Of a stretch of 64,000 bases of DNA, positions 49,882 through 59,205 are shown one piece after another (position 1 is the first letter of the stretch; each line of letters begins with the position of its first letter). The notes beneath the pieces were generated by a model. That model saw nothing but the letters and a program-made list of their open reading frames with translations. It was not told where the DNA came from and made no database searches. This stretch comes from an uncultured Mycoplasmatota bacterium. Lineage in GTDB: Bacteria > Bacillota_I > Bacilli_A > RF39 > UBA660. The stretch lies in assembly GCA_900551455.1 (NCBI GenBank), contig URVV01000003.1:23561-87560 (forward strand), in the 5' to 3' direction. The position numbers and the translations under genes are program-made.

Positions 49882-52197
49882 CTAATCGCCCGGTTTAGTA
49901 GTCATTAGTTTATATAACTTTGTATTCTTTGGGAATTTATTAACAAAAGGAACAAGACTACTACCATATCTAATAAGACCACAGCCAATATCTGAATTAG
50001 TTATATAAGACATTTGTAATTTAGAAATATTAAGTAATTCCCCTAACTCTTTTCTATCTGCTGATGCTTGGTTTAACATTACTATAAACTCACTATTAGA
50101 TAACATTGTAGTAGCATCTACTGATGCTAGTAAATATTGAACATTTTGTGTTATTGCTGTTGGATAAGCATTTCTTTTTCTAAATTGCCTCCATGCACTA
50201 TTAAAGAATGTTGCTGAATATTCATTTTCAAATAATACATGAATCTCATCTATAAATATATGAGTTCTTTTACCTTTCTTAAAGTTATCTGATACCCTAT
50301 TTATCATTGCATCTGTTATAACTAAAAGCCCCATAGTTTTTAATTGTTTACCAAGTTTATAAATATCATAACTTACTATTCTACTACTAATATTTACATT
50401 AGTTTCATGAGCAAATACATCTAAACTACCATTAGTAAACATTTCAAGAGTTAAAGCAAGTGATCCTGCTTCCTTTTCTGGTTGTTCTAATAGTTTTTCT
50501 CTTAAAGTCATAAGAGTCGGAATAGCACCGGTTTTATGATATTCATCATATGTTAATTGAGTACATCTATCTATTATAGATTTTTCTTTCGGACCTAATC
50601 CTGTTTTGTCTAACTGTTCAAATAGTGAAAGTACAAACTCTGATTTATCAATAACAGGATTAAGTCCATCTCCATATCCTTCAACCATATCCATAGGATT
50701 TATATGGTCTTTGCTACTTGCTGATACTTCTATTACTTCCCCACCAAGTGCTTTGACAAGTGCTGAATACTCTCCTTCTGGATCACAAATCATAATATCA
50801 TCATCTGTTGATAAAGCTAAAAACACTATTAGTTCTTTTGCACTAAAACTTTTACCACTTCCAGGTACTCCAAGCAAAAATGATGATTGATTTTGTAGAT
50901 TTTCTTTATTTACCATTATTAAATTATGACTAATAGCATTTTCACCATAATATATTCCCCCTTTATCCATAATCTCTTGCACTCTAAAAGGCATTAAAGC
51001 AGATAAACTTTCAGTTGTAAAAGTTCTTAATATTTTTACATTTCTAACTCCAATAGGAAGTGCTGTATTTAATCCATCCATTTGTTGATAAGTTAAAGGT
51101 GCTATCTGACATAAATGCTTTCTTCCTGTAATAAGTATTGTTTCTGTATCTGCATCCAATTTTTCTTTAGTATCTGCTGTTATAACCAAAGTTAAATTAG
51201 CAAACATCATTCTTTGATCTCTCGTTGTTAAGTCATCCAAAAATTCTTTACTTTCTTTTCGTTGTTGTTCTAAATCATATGGTATTACTGCACTAAAGTT
51301 ATTATTAGCATTTTGTTTTCTTTGCCAATTAGTTATATTAGTTTCAACCCCAAGTAATCTATTTTCAACTTCTTTAACTGCCTCATCCGTAGGAATTGGT
51401 ATAATATCAATACTCATCATCATATTAGAGTTCATATCTGTAAGTTCTGCTATCATAGAATCTTTTATATAACTTGCATACTCTTTTAAAAATAAAACCC
51501 TACCATATTTTTTTCCCATTTCAAAATAATCTTTTTTAAACGCAAAACCATCTGGACATATATAATCTTTAAAATTATGTCCTTTTTTCATAAAATCTTT
51601 TATATCTAAATTATAATTTACTTCTTCTCCAATCCTATAAAAGTCATGTAATATTCTTAACTTTTCTCTAGCATCAAGTTCTATACATTTACTTCCTAGT
51701 TTTGCTAAATGAGATACAATATCTGTTGATACTCTCCTAAAATAATTTCTAGCATCTTCTATACTTCTTTTAAACACGGATATAGTTAAATATATCTCTC
51801 TTACCATTCCATTACTATTTACTGCTTTATCAAGTAACATTTGATTATACTCTTGTCTATAAATATCTAATCCATCTTCTTTAAATGGTAATAATATTTC
51901 TTTTTCAAAATCTTTTTTATTTATTCTTCTTAAAGCAATAGTTATTTTAGTTGTTGCTCCACTATCAAAGGAATTAAGCAACTCCCCATATTCTAAAAAC
52001 ATTGCCTCTTTATCTTCTTTTGATGCCACTGCATAATTTATATCACTAAACTTAAATGTTTGTGAGTATTTGTTCTTACCAACTAAAAATATTCCATCAG
52101 TCCATATTCTTTGAATTGGTATTACTTGTTGAATGGACTTTGGAATATTAAAGTTATCTTTTTCTTGTTTCTTTAAATTGTTGATTGATTTTATCAT
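49882..52197 (-). CDS. VirB4-like conjugation ATPase
   Basis: A 771-residue cytosolic motor of the type IV secretion channel. The N-terminal part is the VirB4/TraE domain. The ATPase has Walker A LGVPGSGKSFSAKELI, Walker B THIFIDEIHVLFENEYS and AITQNVQYLL further on. GGGAGGAG within prgI sets the start, and the two genes overlap by 44 bases. Intact by length and motifs. Confidence 0.94.
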   Translation of the reverse strand: MIKSINNLKKQEKDNFNIPKSIQQVIPIQRIWTDGIFLVGKNKYSQTFKFSDINYAVASKEDKEAMFLEYGELLNSFDSGATTKITIALRRINKKDFEKEILLPFKEDGLDIYRQEYNQMLLDKAVNSNGMVREIYLTISVFKRSIEDARNYFRRVSTDIVSHLAKLGSKCIELDAREKLRILHDFYRIGEEVNYNLDIKDFMKKGHNFKDYICPDGFAFKKDYFEMGKKYGRVLFLKEYASYIKDSMIAELTDMNSNMMMSIDIIPIPTDEAVKEVENRLLGVETNITNWQRKQNANNNFSAVIPYDLEQQRKESKEFLDDLTTRDQRMMFANLTLVITADTKEKLDADTETILITGRKHLCQIAPLTYQQMDGLNTALPIGVRNVKILRTFTTESLSALMPFRVQEIMDKGGIYYGENAISHNLIMVNKENLQNQSSFLLGVPGSGKSFSAKELIVFLALSTDDDIMICDPEGEYSALVKALGGEVIEVSASSKDHINPMDMVEGYGDGLNPVIDKSEFVLSLFEQLDKTGLGPKEKSIIDRCTQLTYDEYHKTGAIPTLMTLREKLLEQPEKEAGSLALTLEMFTNGSLDVFAHETNVNISSRIVSYDIYKLGKQLKTMGLLVITDAMINRVSDNFKKGKRTHIFIDEIHVLFENEYSATFFNSAWRQFRKRNAYPTAITQNVQYLLASVDATTMLSNSEFIVMLNQASADRKELGELLNISKLQMSYITNSDIGCGLIRYGSSLVPFVNKFPKNTKLYKLMTTKPGD

Positions 52198-52555
52198 TTC
52201 TATTAAACTCCTCCCTTGCTTTATTTTCTATAATATTTTTAGTCATCTCATAATACATATCTTCAGATACAAACTTTAATTTTTTAGGTATAAGTATTTC
52301 TGATTTTATCCAAGTGATAATAAAATCTTCTAAATTCATACCATTGTATTTAAAAAAGCCAATACCAACAAATGGTATGACTCCTATAATACATATCCAA
52401 GAAGTAATCTCTTTATTAAAAATAGGACTAAATATAAAATAAAGTCCTACTGCCACCAAACAACCACATATAGCACATATAAATTGTCTTATTGATAATC
52501 CAAAAAATAAATGTTCCGTGTAATTTCTTATTTCTCTATTTATCTTTACTTCCAA
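52154..52555 (-). CDS. PrgI-family membrane protein
   Basis: A 133-residue protein with N-terminal EVKINREIRNYTEHLFFGLS, two membrane helices (~26-45, ~52-70) and a basic C-terminus, the PrgI layout. It precedes virB4 as in most Gram-positive conjugation systems and is the VirB3-like inner-membrane part of the channel. The start codon is TTG at 52555, with GGGGAAG upstream. Confidence 0.85.
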   Translation of the reverse strand: MEVKINREIRNYTEHLFFGLSIRQFICAICGCLVAVGLYFIFSPIFNKEITSWICIIGVIPFVGIGFFKYNGMNLEDFIITWIKSEILIPKKLKFVSEDMYYEMTKNIIENKAREEFNRNDKINQQFKETRKR

Positions 52556-52557
52556 TT

Positions 52558-52824
52558 CTATCTTCCCCTTTCATCTTTATTTTTTTTAAAATTATGATTT
52601 AATTCTTTATTAGTAATAATTTCAAAACTATCAACACCATAAATTAAAGATAATGAACTTCCATTATCCCATTTCATTCCAATTTGTCCCTCATCATCTA
52701 CATATTCAACAGTTCCACATGTCCCTCTTGGAACTGAATAATTATCATCCATATAATTTAATTTAATTCTTGTCCCTACAGGATATTTATTTTTAATCAT
52801 TTCAATCTTTCCTCTGTTTTCCAT
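52558..52824 (-). CDS. DUF4314 protein
   Basis: An 88-residue protein with YPVGTRIKLNYMDDNYSVPR, GTCGTVEYVDDEGQIGMKWD and NGSSLSLIYGVDSF, an SH3-like barrel typical of DUF4314. This family is almost confined to conjugative elements of Bacillota; its role is unknown. Its final codons ERGR contain the ribosome site of prgI. Confidence 0.85.
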   Translation of the reverse strand: MENRGKIEMIKNKYPVGTRIKLNYMDDNYSVPRGTCGTVEYVDDEGQIGMKWDNGSSLSLIYGVDSFEIITNKELNHNFKKNKDERGR

Positions 52825-52826
52825 AT

Positions 52827-53276
52827 TTACCTACCTCTTTCTATATTTTTATTTAGTCTTGTGTGATTATCATAAAAGGAAGATACATAGTTTTTTATAT
52901 CTTCCTTAATATTCTTATATTCAATTTGAATATTATTTTTTTCTTCTTCTGTTTTAGTATTAAGTGATTTTGTAAATATCTCATCTTCTTTATTTCTTAA
53001 TTTTATAAACTCTTTATTTTTCCATAATAAATTAGCAAGATAATTTAATCTTCTTAAGGTATTATTACACCCACTTAATATTTCTACATTACCTTCCAAT
53101 ATTAGATTAGTAAGAAAATACTTTTCAAAATCTTCTTTTCCCTTTTCTTGATATAATCTAGTAAGACCTTTATTTTCTTCTCTATCATAATTTTTAGGAT
53201 TAACATTATTACTACATTGTCTTGTATAAACCTTACCATCTTTATAAACTATACTCTTAAATAATTCTCTACTCAT
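52827..53276 (-). CDS. Hypothetical ICE protein
   Basis: A 149-residue charged helical protein (MSRELFKSIVYKDGKVYTRQ). The last codons, IERGR, overlap the ribosome site of the DUF4314 gene, showing coupling. No domain recognised. Part of a four-gene accessory block (52827-54987) between VirB6 and PrgI that is cytosolic by appearance. Confidence 0.7.
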   Translation of the reverse strand: MSRELFKSIVYKDGKVYTRQCSNNVNPKNYDREENKGLTRLYQEKGKEDFEKYFLTNLILEGNVEILSGCNNTLRRLNYLANLLWKNKEFIKLRNKEDEIFTKSLNTKTEEEKNNIQIEYKNIKEDIKNYVSSFYDNHTRLNKNIERGR

Positions 53277-53279
53277 ATA

Positions 53280-53801
53280 CTACCTCTCATAGTCCTTATA
53301 ATCTTTAACATTATAAGTATCAGTTATATAATCTTTTATATTTTTTCTTATATTATCATTTGATAATGATACTTGTTCTAAATAATCTCCGTTTCTATAA
53401 TCTTTATTGTTTTTATAAATCATAACTATACTTTCTTTAGGATTATCATAGTTATAATCATCTACTGTGCAAATATAGTTGCCAACAATATATATGTCTT
53501 TTGTTTTACCTATAAATTCTTCATATTCTTTTTTTATTGTTTTCATGTTATTTTTTAACCACTTTTCTAACATTTCATATGTAGAATATTTTGTATTTTG
53601 ATATTCTTCACTTTTTATAAACTTTCTTGTTAGATAATCACTAAAATCATAATTAACATCACATTCTGAATATATAGAGTCTTTATAAAAATTATTTAAT
53701 AAATCATATCCTAAAACAAAGTTTAAGTATTGTATTTCACTTTCTTCGTTAAATGAATCTTTATCAACTATTACTTTGTTATCTTTTATCTCGTATTGCA
53801 C
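53280..53801 (-). CDS. Hypothetical ICE protein
   Basis: A 173-residue acidic protein without membrane segments (DFSDYLTRKFIKSEEYQNTK, MEKWLKNNMKTIKKEY-like helices). It overlaps the 53786 gene by 16 bases. Not recognised. Confidence 0.68.
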   Translation of the reverse strand: MQYEIKDNKVIVDKDSFNEESEIQYLNFVLGYDLLNNFYKDSIYSECDVNYDFSDYLTRKFIKSEEYQNTKYSTYEMLEKWLKNNMKTIKKEYEEFIGKTKDIYIVGNYICTVDDYNYDNPKESIVMIYKNNKDYRNGDYLEQVSLSNDNIRKNIKDYITDTYNVKDYKDYER

Positions 53802-54067
53802 GATTTATCACTCCTTTCTTTCTTAAAAAAAGTATCAGCAAGATTATGACCTGCTAATACTTTCTTAAAATCTTCCATAGCTTTGTCTATGTTTTTATCA
53901 TAATAATAACCATAGCCCCAATTTATTTTATTGTTGTCAATTTTATAATTAAATGCAATTATATATTCAACATTTTCATTACAATGTTTTTCTACAAGAG
54001 CAATAGGAATATCATTTCTATATCCTACATCTATTAGAAATATACCATTATCTAATTTTCTATTCAT
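53786..54067 (-). CDS. Hypothetical ICE protein
   Basis: A 93-residue protein, MNRKLDNGIFLIDVGYRNDI, with IAFNYKIDNNKINWGYGYYY, then a helix KAMEDFKKVLAG. The small alpha/beta form resembles polyvalent-protein-associated domains in conjugative elements, but the match is weak. It overlaps the next gene by 16 bases. Confidence 0.65.
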   Translation of the reverse strand: MNRKLDNGIFLIDVGYRNDIPIALVEKHCNENVEYIIAFNYKIDNNKINWGYGYYYDKNIDKAMEDFKKVLAGHNLADTFFKKERSDKSCNTR

Positions 54068-54072
54068 TTAAT

Positions 54073-54987
54073 TTATCTCTCCTTATCTTTATTTTTATTT
54101 TTTTCTATATTTCTATCGTCATTAAATCTTGTTTCTAAATCTCCCCAACCAATTACTTTATATTCGTAATTATTAAGAGTAATAACATCTTCTAAGTTGT
54201 ATTTTTTTATTTCTTCTTTTAATTTAATAATATCTATTTCATTAAAAAGATTTTCGTAATAATCTTTCCACTCATCTTTTGTAATATGACACATTGTCGC
54301 AGATGATTCACAGACATTATCGTAGATTTTTTGTAATAGTTTAGAACATTTAGATATCTTTGGTAATTCTAAATATTTGTCAAAATCTTTATAAATTAAA
54401 TCTTCTACATTTTCTATATCCTCATCATAACTAGCAATAATATATGCTTTAGCTTTTCCATTTTCATACAGAATTGCCCTAAACCTTGAATCTCCATAAT
54501 CAGTTTCCCAATTTTCTAATACTTTTACATATTTATTTTTATAATATTTCATTATATTAGGTGTATTTAATCCTGTTTTCTTATCTAAATACTCTTTTGT
54601 AATATTTTTTTCCTTACAATATTGCAAGTATTCTTGAACTCCATTTTTATATTCAATGTCGTTAGGGTACAATTCATTTATTGAGTTCCAAATAGAATAA
54701 TGAACATCATCAGTCATATATCCTATTTTTAATCCTTCTTCCAAATAATTATAAATATAGTAATCAAAGTTATAATCCCATTCTGGTACTTGTGTATAAC
54801 CACCTCTTTCAGTTTTAGTATATGGAGTAAACTCTATTGCATCATCATAATTATCACTTGCCAAAACATAAGTATCATTAGTTTTAGGGTTAAATAAAAT
54901 ATAATCAATATGTTTATTTTGATGTTCTATATTTTCTTTTAAAAATAATTCTATATCATTCTTTATTTTTAGTATTCTATAATTCAT
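54073..54987 (-). CDS. Hypothetical ICE protein with YodL-like features
   Basis: A 304-residue protein. HIDYILFNPKTNDTYVLASD, DNYDDAIEFTPYT and EYLQYCKEKNITKEYLDKKT look like accessory domains often fused to large polyvalent proteins of mobile elements. The C-terminus KDKER carries the ribosome site of the next gene. Function unknown. Confidence 0.65.
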   Translation of the reverse strand: MNYRILKIKNDIELFLKENIEHQNKHIDYILFNPKTNDTYVLASDNYDDAIEFTPYTKTERGGYTQVPEWDYNFDYYIYNYLEEGLKIGYMTDDVHYSIWNSINELYPNDIEYKNGVQEYLQYCKEKNITKEYLDKKTGLNTPNIMKYYKNKYVKVLENWETDYGDSRFRAILYENGKAKAYIIASYDEDIENVEDLIYKDFDKYLELPKISKCSKLLQKIYDNVCESSATMCHITKDEWKDYYENLFNEIDIIKLKEEIKKYNLEDVITLNNYEYKVIGWGDLETRFNDDRNIEKNKNKDKER

Positions 54988-54989
54988 AT

Positions 54990-55838
54990 TTATAACCCCA
55001 TCATTTCTCTTACAACTCTATCACTCATCTTAATAGTTCCAACTAAAACTAACATATTAAAGATGAGTTCCCCAATATATTTCCACACTTGAGTAACTGC
55101 AGCTGCACTTGTATCAACTACTGGTGGGCTTGATGCAAATAACGAAAAAATAATACAAGACAACACTATTATTGCTCCTTCTAAACATACTGCTGTAAAT
55201 GATTTTAAAAAACTTGCACATATTCTTTGTGTAGGTTCTCCTGCTACTGTTGATAAAGGTATTGGTGCAATAGCAGTATATAAATATAATTTGAAAAATC
55301 TACCATATACAGTAAGTATCATTATGAATGATAATACTGTTACAAATAATCCTCCTATCAATGTTACTGCCCATAATGGAATAGATTCAAAAAAGCCACA
55401 ACTTTCTACTGCTTTAACTATTTCTTGGGGAAGAATTGTTTTAGTAACAGTCCCAAAACCAGCAGACTTCATTATTGTTGATATAACTCCCTGCACTATT
55501 TTAAAAATAGATAACATTAAATCAAGCCCATAAGTTACTATTCCCTTTGCGATTGCAAACCTTACAAATAATTTAATTGCATGTTCTGGCTTTTTAACAT
55601 CTGCGAGAGAACTACAAGTCTTTACTACTCCAATAACAAAAAATAAGACTAATAATGCTAGTCCTATTGCTTGTACTGCACCATTTATTTTAAGTATTAT
55701 TTGCCATATTGTTCCACCTTTAAATGCTTCAGGTGATTGTGTAATTATTTGCCATATCTCACTTAATTTATCATTCCAAGTATCTATTGCATTTTCTAAA
55801 TTATTTACTACCCAATTACCACTGGCTAATATTAACAT
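54990..55838 (-). CDS. VirB6-like multi-pass conjugation membrane protein
   Basis: About 282 residues with six to seven hydrophobic segments (for example AIGLALLVLFFVIGVVKTCS, LIGGLFVTVLSFIMILTVYG, AVCLEGAIIVLSCIIFSLFA) and the motif YTAIAPIPLSTVAGEPTQRI, seen in CD411/TrbL-type VirB6 analogues of Tn1549-like elements. It forms part of the channel in the membrane. AGGAGG places the start at ATG 55838 rather than the GTG at 55844. Confidence 0.85.
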   Translation of the reverse strand: MLILASGNWVVNNLENAIDTWNDKLSEIWQIITQSPEAFKGGTIWQIILKINGAVQAIGLALLVLFFVIGVVKTCSSLADVKKPEHAIKLFVRFAIAKGIVTYGLDLMLSIFKIVQGVISTIMKSAGFGTVTKTILPQEIVKAVESCGFFESIPLWAVTLIGGLFVTVLSFIMILTVYGRFFKLYLYTAIAPIPLSTVAGEPTQRICASFLKSFTAVCLEGAIIVLSCIIFSLFASSPPVVDTSAAAVTQVWKYIGELIFNMLVLVGTIKMSDRVVREMMGL

Positions 55839-55893
55839 TTTCACACCTCCTAATAATAAGTAAAAGGGTAGAAATTAACTTCTACCCATACTT

Positions 55894-56223
55894 TTAACCA
55901 GCAATTCTTGTAAGTATAGCTTTAGCACACATAACAATAATTCCTCCTACACAAAACAATGCTCCATTAACTCTTTGTGATGGATCGTGATTTGTAAAAG
56001 ATAGTCCAATTTGGACAACTCCATATCCTGCTATAATTCCACCTACTACTTTTGTTAGTTGGAATATAAAGTCTGATAAGTTATTTACAACTGTTATAGG
56101 ATCATCAGCTGCAAAAACATTTGGAGTAAACATACTTAAACTACTTATTCCAACAAGTGCTAATACATAAATCTTATATCCTTTTTTAATTTTCTTTTCT
56201 ATACTTTTCTTTTTGTTCTTCAT
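55894..56223 (-). CDS. Maff2-family membrane protein (VirB2-like)
   Basis: About 109 residues: a basic N-terminus, a signal-like helix (KIYVLALVGISSLSMFTPNV ... FA) and two further hydrophobic helices with VGGIIAGYGVVQIGLSFTNH and VNGALFCVGGIIVMCAKAIL. This is the Maff2 pattern, a small pilin-like component typical of this ICE class. Its start overlaps the end of the VirD4 gene. Confidence 0.87.
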   Translation of the reverse strand: MKNKKKSIEKKIKKGYKIYVLALVGISSLSMFTPNVFAADDPITVVNNLSDFIFQLTKVVGGIIAGYGVVQIGLSFTNHDPSQRVNGALFCVGGIIVMCAKAILTRIAG

Positions 56224-58033
56224 TTTTATCATTTCCTTTCTTTCTATTTAAATAACTTTCCATATCTTCACTAGATATTACCTCATAATTATTTGCTACT
56301 ACTTCTATATCTTTGAAATCATAATTTATTGCATCATAATCAACAGTTATAGTTGCAATAGCATTATTTACTTTACCATGTTCATATGATGGAGCATGAC
56401 CATCAGTAGTAAGACTTATGTTAGGATGTTTCAAAATATCATACTTCAAATCTTTTATCGGTCTTTCTCCTCTAATAAATAAAATTGCATACTTGTTATC
56501 TAACATTCTAACTTCATCTGGTGTCATTAAATCTCTACCAGTTTGTTGATAATTTGTTGAATAATTACCATTTCTTCCATGTGATTTACCATAAGTGTTT
56601 AAATCTAAATTTTCTTTTCCCATAAGTTCACTAACATATTTATGAGTGCTTTGCTCATTACCACCTAGATATAAAAACTCATCACAATTACCTAAAATAC
56701 TTTCCCATTGTTTTTCAAAAAGTGCCTTAATTTGAGCTATATTCTGAACAATAATAGACACTGAAACCTGTCTTGACCTCATGACGGAAAGAATTTTTTC
56801 AAAGTCATCAGGAAGACTTACATTTGGAAATTCGTCCATTACAAAATGAACTGGAATAGGTAAACTTCCACCATATTTATGATCTGCTAAATAAAATAAT
56901 TGTTGAAATAATTGAGTGTATAAAATACTTACTATAAAATTAAATGATGTATCGTTATCTGGTATTAAAGCAAATAATGCTGTTTTCTTCTCTCCTAAAC
57001 TTGGCAAATCTAATTCATCAGTCATAGTAAGCATTGCTAGACTTCTTAAATTAAACTTTTCTAATCTTGATGCTAATGTTATTTGAATTGATTTTAGTGT
57101 TTTAGCACTTCCAGAGTGATAATCTTTGTAGTATTTCAAAGCAATATGTTCTGGATTCTTTTCTTCTAATCTTTCAAATAATAAATCAAGTGGAGATGAA
57201 TACATATCATCATCTTCTTTAACATCTCCTGCTCTTAACATCTCCATTACCATAGTAAAGTTTTGTTCTTCTTCTGGTGCTTCATACCATAAATAAAATA
57301 TTAGGGATAGTAAAAGCATTGATGCAGCTGTATCCCAAAATGGATCATTACTTTGACTTCCTTTTGGTGTTGTTGATTTAAAAAGATTGGTCACAAGTCT
57401 TTGTACATCATTATCACTTTTTAAATATACAAACGGATTATAACAATGACTTTTATCCATATTGATTAAATCCAAGACTTTTACTTCATAACCTTTTTGT
57501 TCCAGTAAATAACCAGTATCTCTTAATATTTCTCCTTTTGGATCTAATGTTACAAAAGAGCAATTACACTGCATTATATTAGGTTTTGCATAAAATCTAG
57601 TTTTACCAGCTCCACTTCCTCCACATACTAATACATTTAGGTTTCTTCTATGTTTCTTACCATCAAGTCCTATTTCAACATTTCTAGTTAGTATCTTGTT
57701 GTTATTGCTATTTTTTTCTTGATACTTCTTGCAGATATTTTTTGCACTTCCCCATTTAGCACTTCCATATTCTTCGTTTCTTCTATAATTTTTTCTTGTG
57801 GAAAAGTATAGAACTATTCCACCAATATATATAACTAATAAAAAAAGAACAGTATTCAAACTATTCTCACATATCTTAATATTAAATGGATTATTAAATA
57901 TTTGATTATTGTTTTTTATTATACTTGATATTCCATCATTAGAATAAGGTGCTATTAAAAGTGCAATCCATATAATTGGAATTATACCTATAATTGATAA
58001 GATTATTATTTGTCTTTTTTTATCTTCTTCCAT
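56186..58033 (-). CDS. VirD4/TraG coupling protein
   Basis: A 615-residue ATPase that links the relaxosome to the channel. Two N-terminal membrane helices (~10-30, ~58-78) precede Walker A VCGGSGAGKTRFYAKPN, FVTLDPKGEILRDTG and Walker B HFVMDEFPNVSLPDDFEKIL, then SIIVQNIAQIKALFEKQWES and a C-terminal all-alpha region. It follows the 58020 gene with a 14-base overlap. Apparently intact. Confidence 0.94.
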   Translation of the reverse strand: MEEDKKRQIIILSIIGIIPIIWIALLIAPYSNDGISSIIKNNNQIFNNPFNIKICENSLNTVLFLLVIYIGGIVLYFSTRKNYRRNEEYGSAKWGSAKNICKKYQEKNSNNNKILTRNVEIGLDGKKHRRNLNVLVCGGSGAGKTRFYAKPNIMQCNCSFVTLDPKGEILRDTGYLLEQKGYEVKVLDLINMDKSHCYNPFVYLKSDNDVQRLVTNLFKSTTPKGSQSNDPFWDTAASMLLLSLIFYLWYEAPEEEQNFTMVMEMLRAGDVKEDDDMYSSPLDLLFERLEEKNPEHIALKYYKDYHSGSAKTLKSIQITLASRLEKFNLRSLAMLTMTDELDLPSLGEKKTALFALIPDNDTSFNFIVSILYTQLFQQLFYLADHKYGGSLPIPVHFVMDEFPNVSLPDDFEKILSVMRSRQVSVSIIVQNIAQIKALFEKQWESILGNCDEFLYLGGNEQSTHKYVSELMGKENLDLNTYGKSHGRNGNYSTNYQQTGRDLMTPDEVRMLDNKYAILFIRGERPIKDLKYDILKHPNISLTTDGHAPSYEHGKVNNAIATITVDYDAINYDFKDIEVVANNYEVISSEDMESYLNRKKGNDKNEEQKEKYRKEN

Positions 58034-58361
58034 TATCTCTCATGATTATCCTTGAAAGGACTTTTTTTTTACTAACTTTTTCACTATCATCTAATAATCT
58101 TAACAAAAGCTCATTTACTTCACTTCTTGACTCATTCATACTTTTTAATTTATATCTATAATTATTTAAAGCATTTATAATTATTCCTATTTCATACTTA
58201 TCTATTTCTATTTTCCCATATTCAGTTATCTTAATAATTATTTCATCAACAGTTTCTGTTGTTCTTTCTTGCTTTGATAAATAGTTTCTTAATAAATTAA
58301 GTGATTTTATAATTAAATTACTTTCTTCAACAGTAAATTCACACTTTATTGTATCTTTCAT
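58020..58361 (-). CDS. Hypothetical ICE protein
   Basis: A 113-residue helical protein made of two similar halves (TVEESNLIIKSLNLLRNYLS and DKYEIGIIINALNNYRYKLK), probably an internal duplication. It lies between the ArdC-like gene and the coupling protein gene and overlaps the latter. No family recognised. Confidence 0.7.
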   Translation of the reverse strand: MKDTIKCEFTVEESNLIIKSLNLLRNYLSKQERTTETVDEIIIKITEYGKIEIDKYEIGIIINALNNYRYKLKSMNESRSEVNELLLRLLDDSEKVSKKKVLSRIIMRDNGRR

Positions 58362-58363
58362 AA

Positions 58364-59203
58364 TTACCTTTCTTGTTCTTTATTCTTCTGTTTTATATTT
58401 TCTTGCACATAATCACTAATTTGTTTATTAAGTTCCTTAACTGATTCTTTCATTGATGTTAGTTCGTTAACAACATCTTTCTTTTCCATATCTTTAAATC
58501 TTTCAGTAATTTTTTCTATATTATCAAATTCAATATCAAAGCCATATTTTTTACATAACATATATGCTACACATTCTGCTTTTTCATTATCAACTTCTTT
58601 TGTATTATCATATATATTTATTTTAGCAAGTTCTGTTATTGCTGTTTTAAATGCTATATTACTATCTTCATTCCTACATAAATACAATACTTTATTTTCT
58701 GTATCCCATTTAGAAGATAAATCATTCTCCAAACTATCAACACTTTTAACATCCATAGGACATTCGTGTAATAGTGCTTGTAATATCATTTTTTTATCAT
58801 AAGTTTTAGTATATGGTTTCATATTAGTTTCAGATATATCTACAAGTTCTTTCGCAGTATATCCTTTTATTGTTCTACCATCTTTGGTAGTGTATGGTTC
58901 TCTAGGATCAAGTATAACAATCTTTTTAGGATACTTACTTTTAAAACTGATATTATCTTCAATCCACTTTTTCATTTCTTTTAACTGTATTGCATTAGGT
59001 AATTGTTTAGCGATTAAAATAGCATTTCTAGGTGTATATAAATCAAATTTACCTTGCACTGTTAAATACTCTTTAAAAAAATTGGGATTAGTAGTTATTT
59101 CTTCTAATCCCTCATCAATAGTTTTATATGCATTATCTAATTGTTCTCTTTTTTTCTTAATATATGCCTCTTTATCATAAGATGCTTTAGTTTCTTCTTT
59201 CAT
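58364..59203 (-). CDS. ArdC-like / DUF1738-type protein with metalloprotease-like fragment
   Basis: A 279-residue protein. The N-terminal part, TVQGKFDLYTPRNAILIAKQ and AIQLKEMKKWIEDNIS, is the pattern of the ssDNA-binding N-domain of ArdC-type antirestriction proteins. The C-terminal part has EKAECVAYMLCKKYGFD, the second helix of ImmA/M78-like peptidases, but no clear HExxH; LLHECP and ITELAKI occupy the likely places. Such proteins protect incoming single-stranded conjugative DNA. The coiled tail ends KEQER, overlapping the next ribosome site. Confidence 0.7.
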   Translation of the reverse strand: MKEETKASYDKEAYIKKKREQLDNAYKTIDEGLEEITTNPNFFKEYLTVQGKFDLYTPRNAILIAKQLPNAIQLKEMKKWIEDNISFKSKYPKKIVILDPREPYTTKDGRTIKGYTAKELVDISETNMKPYTKTYDKKMILQALLHECPMDVKSVDSLENDLSSKWDTENKVLYLCRNEDSNIAFKTAITELAKINIYDNTKEVDNEKAECVAYMLCKKYGFDIEFDNIEKITERFKDMEKKDVVNELTSMKESVKELNKQISDYVQENIKQKNKEQER

Positions 59204-59205
59204 TT

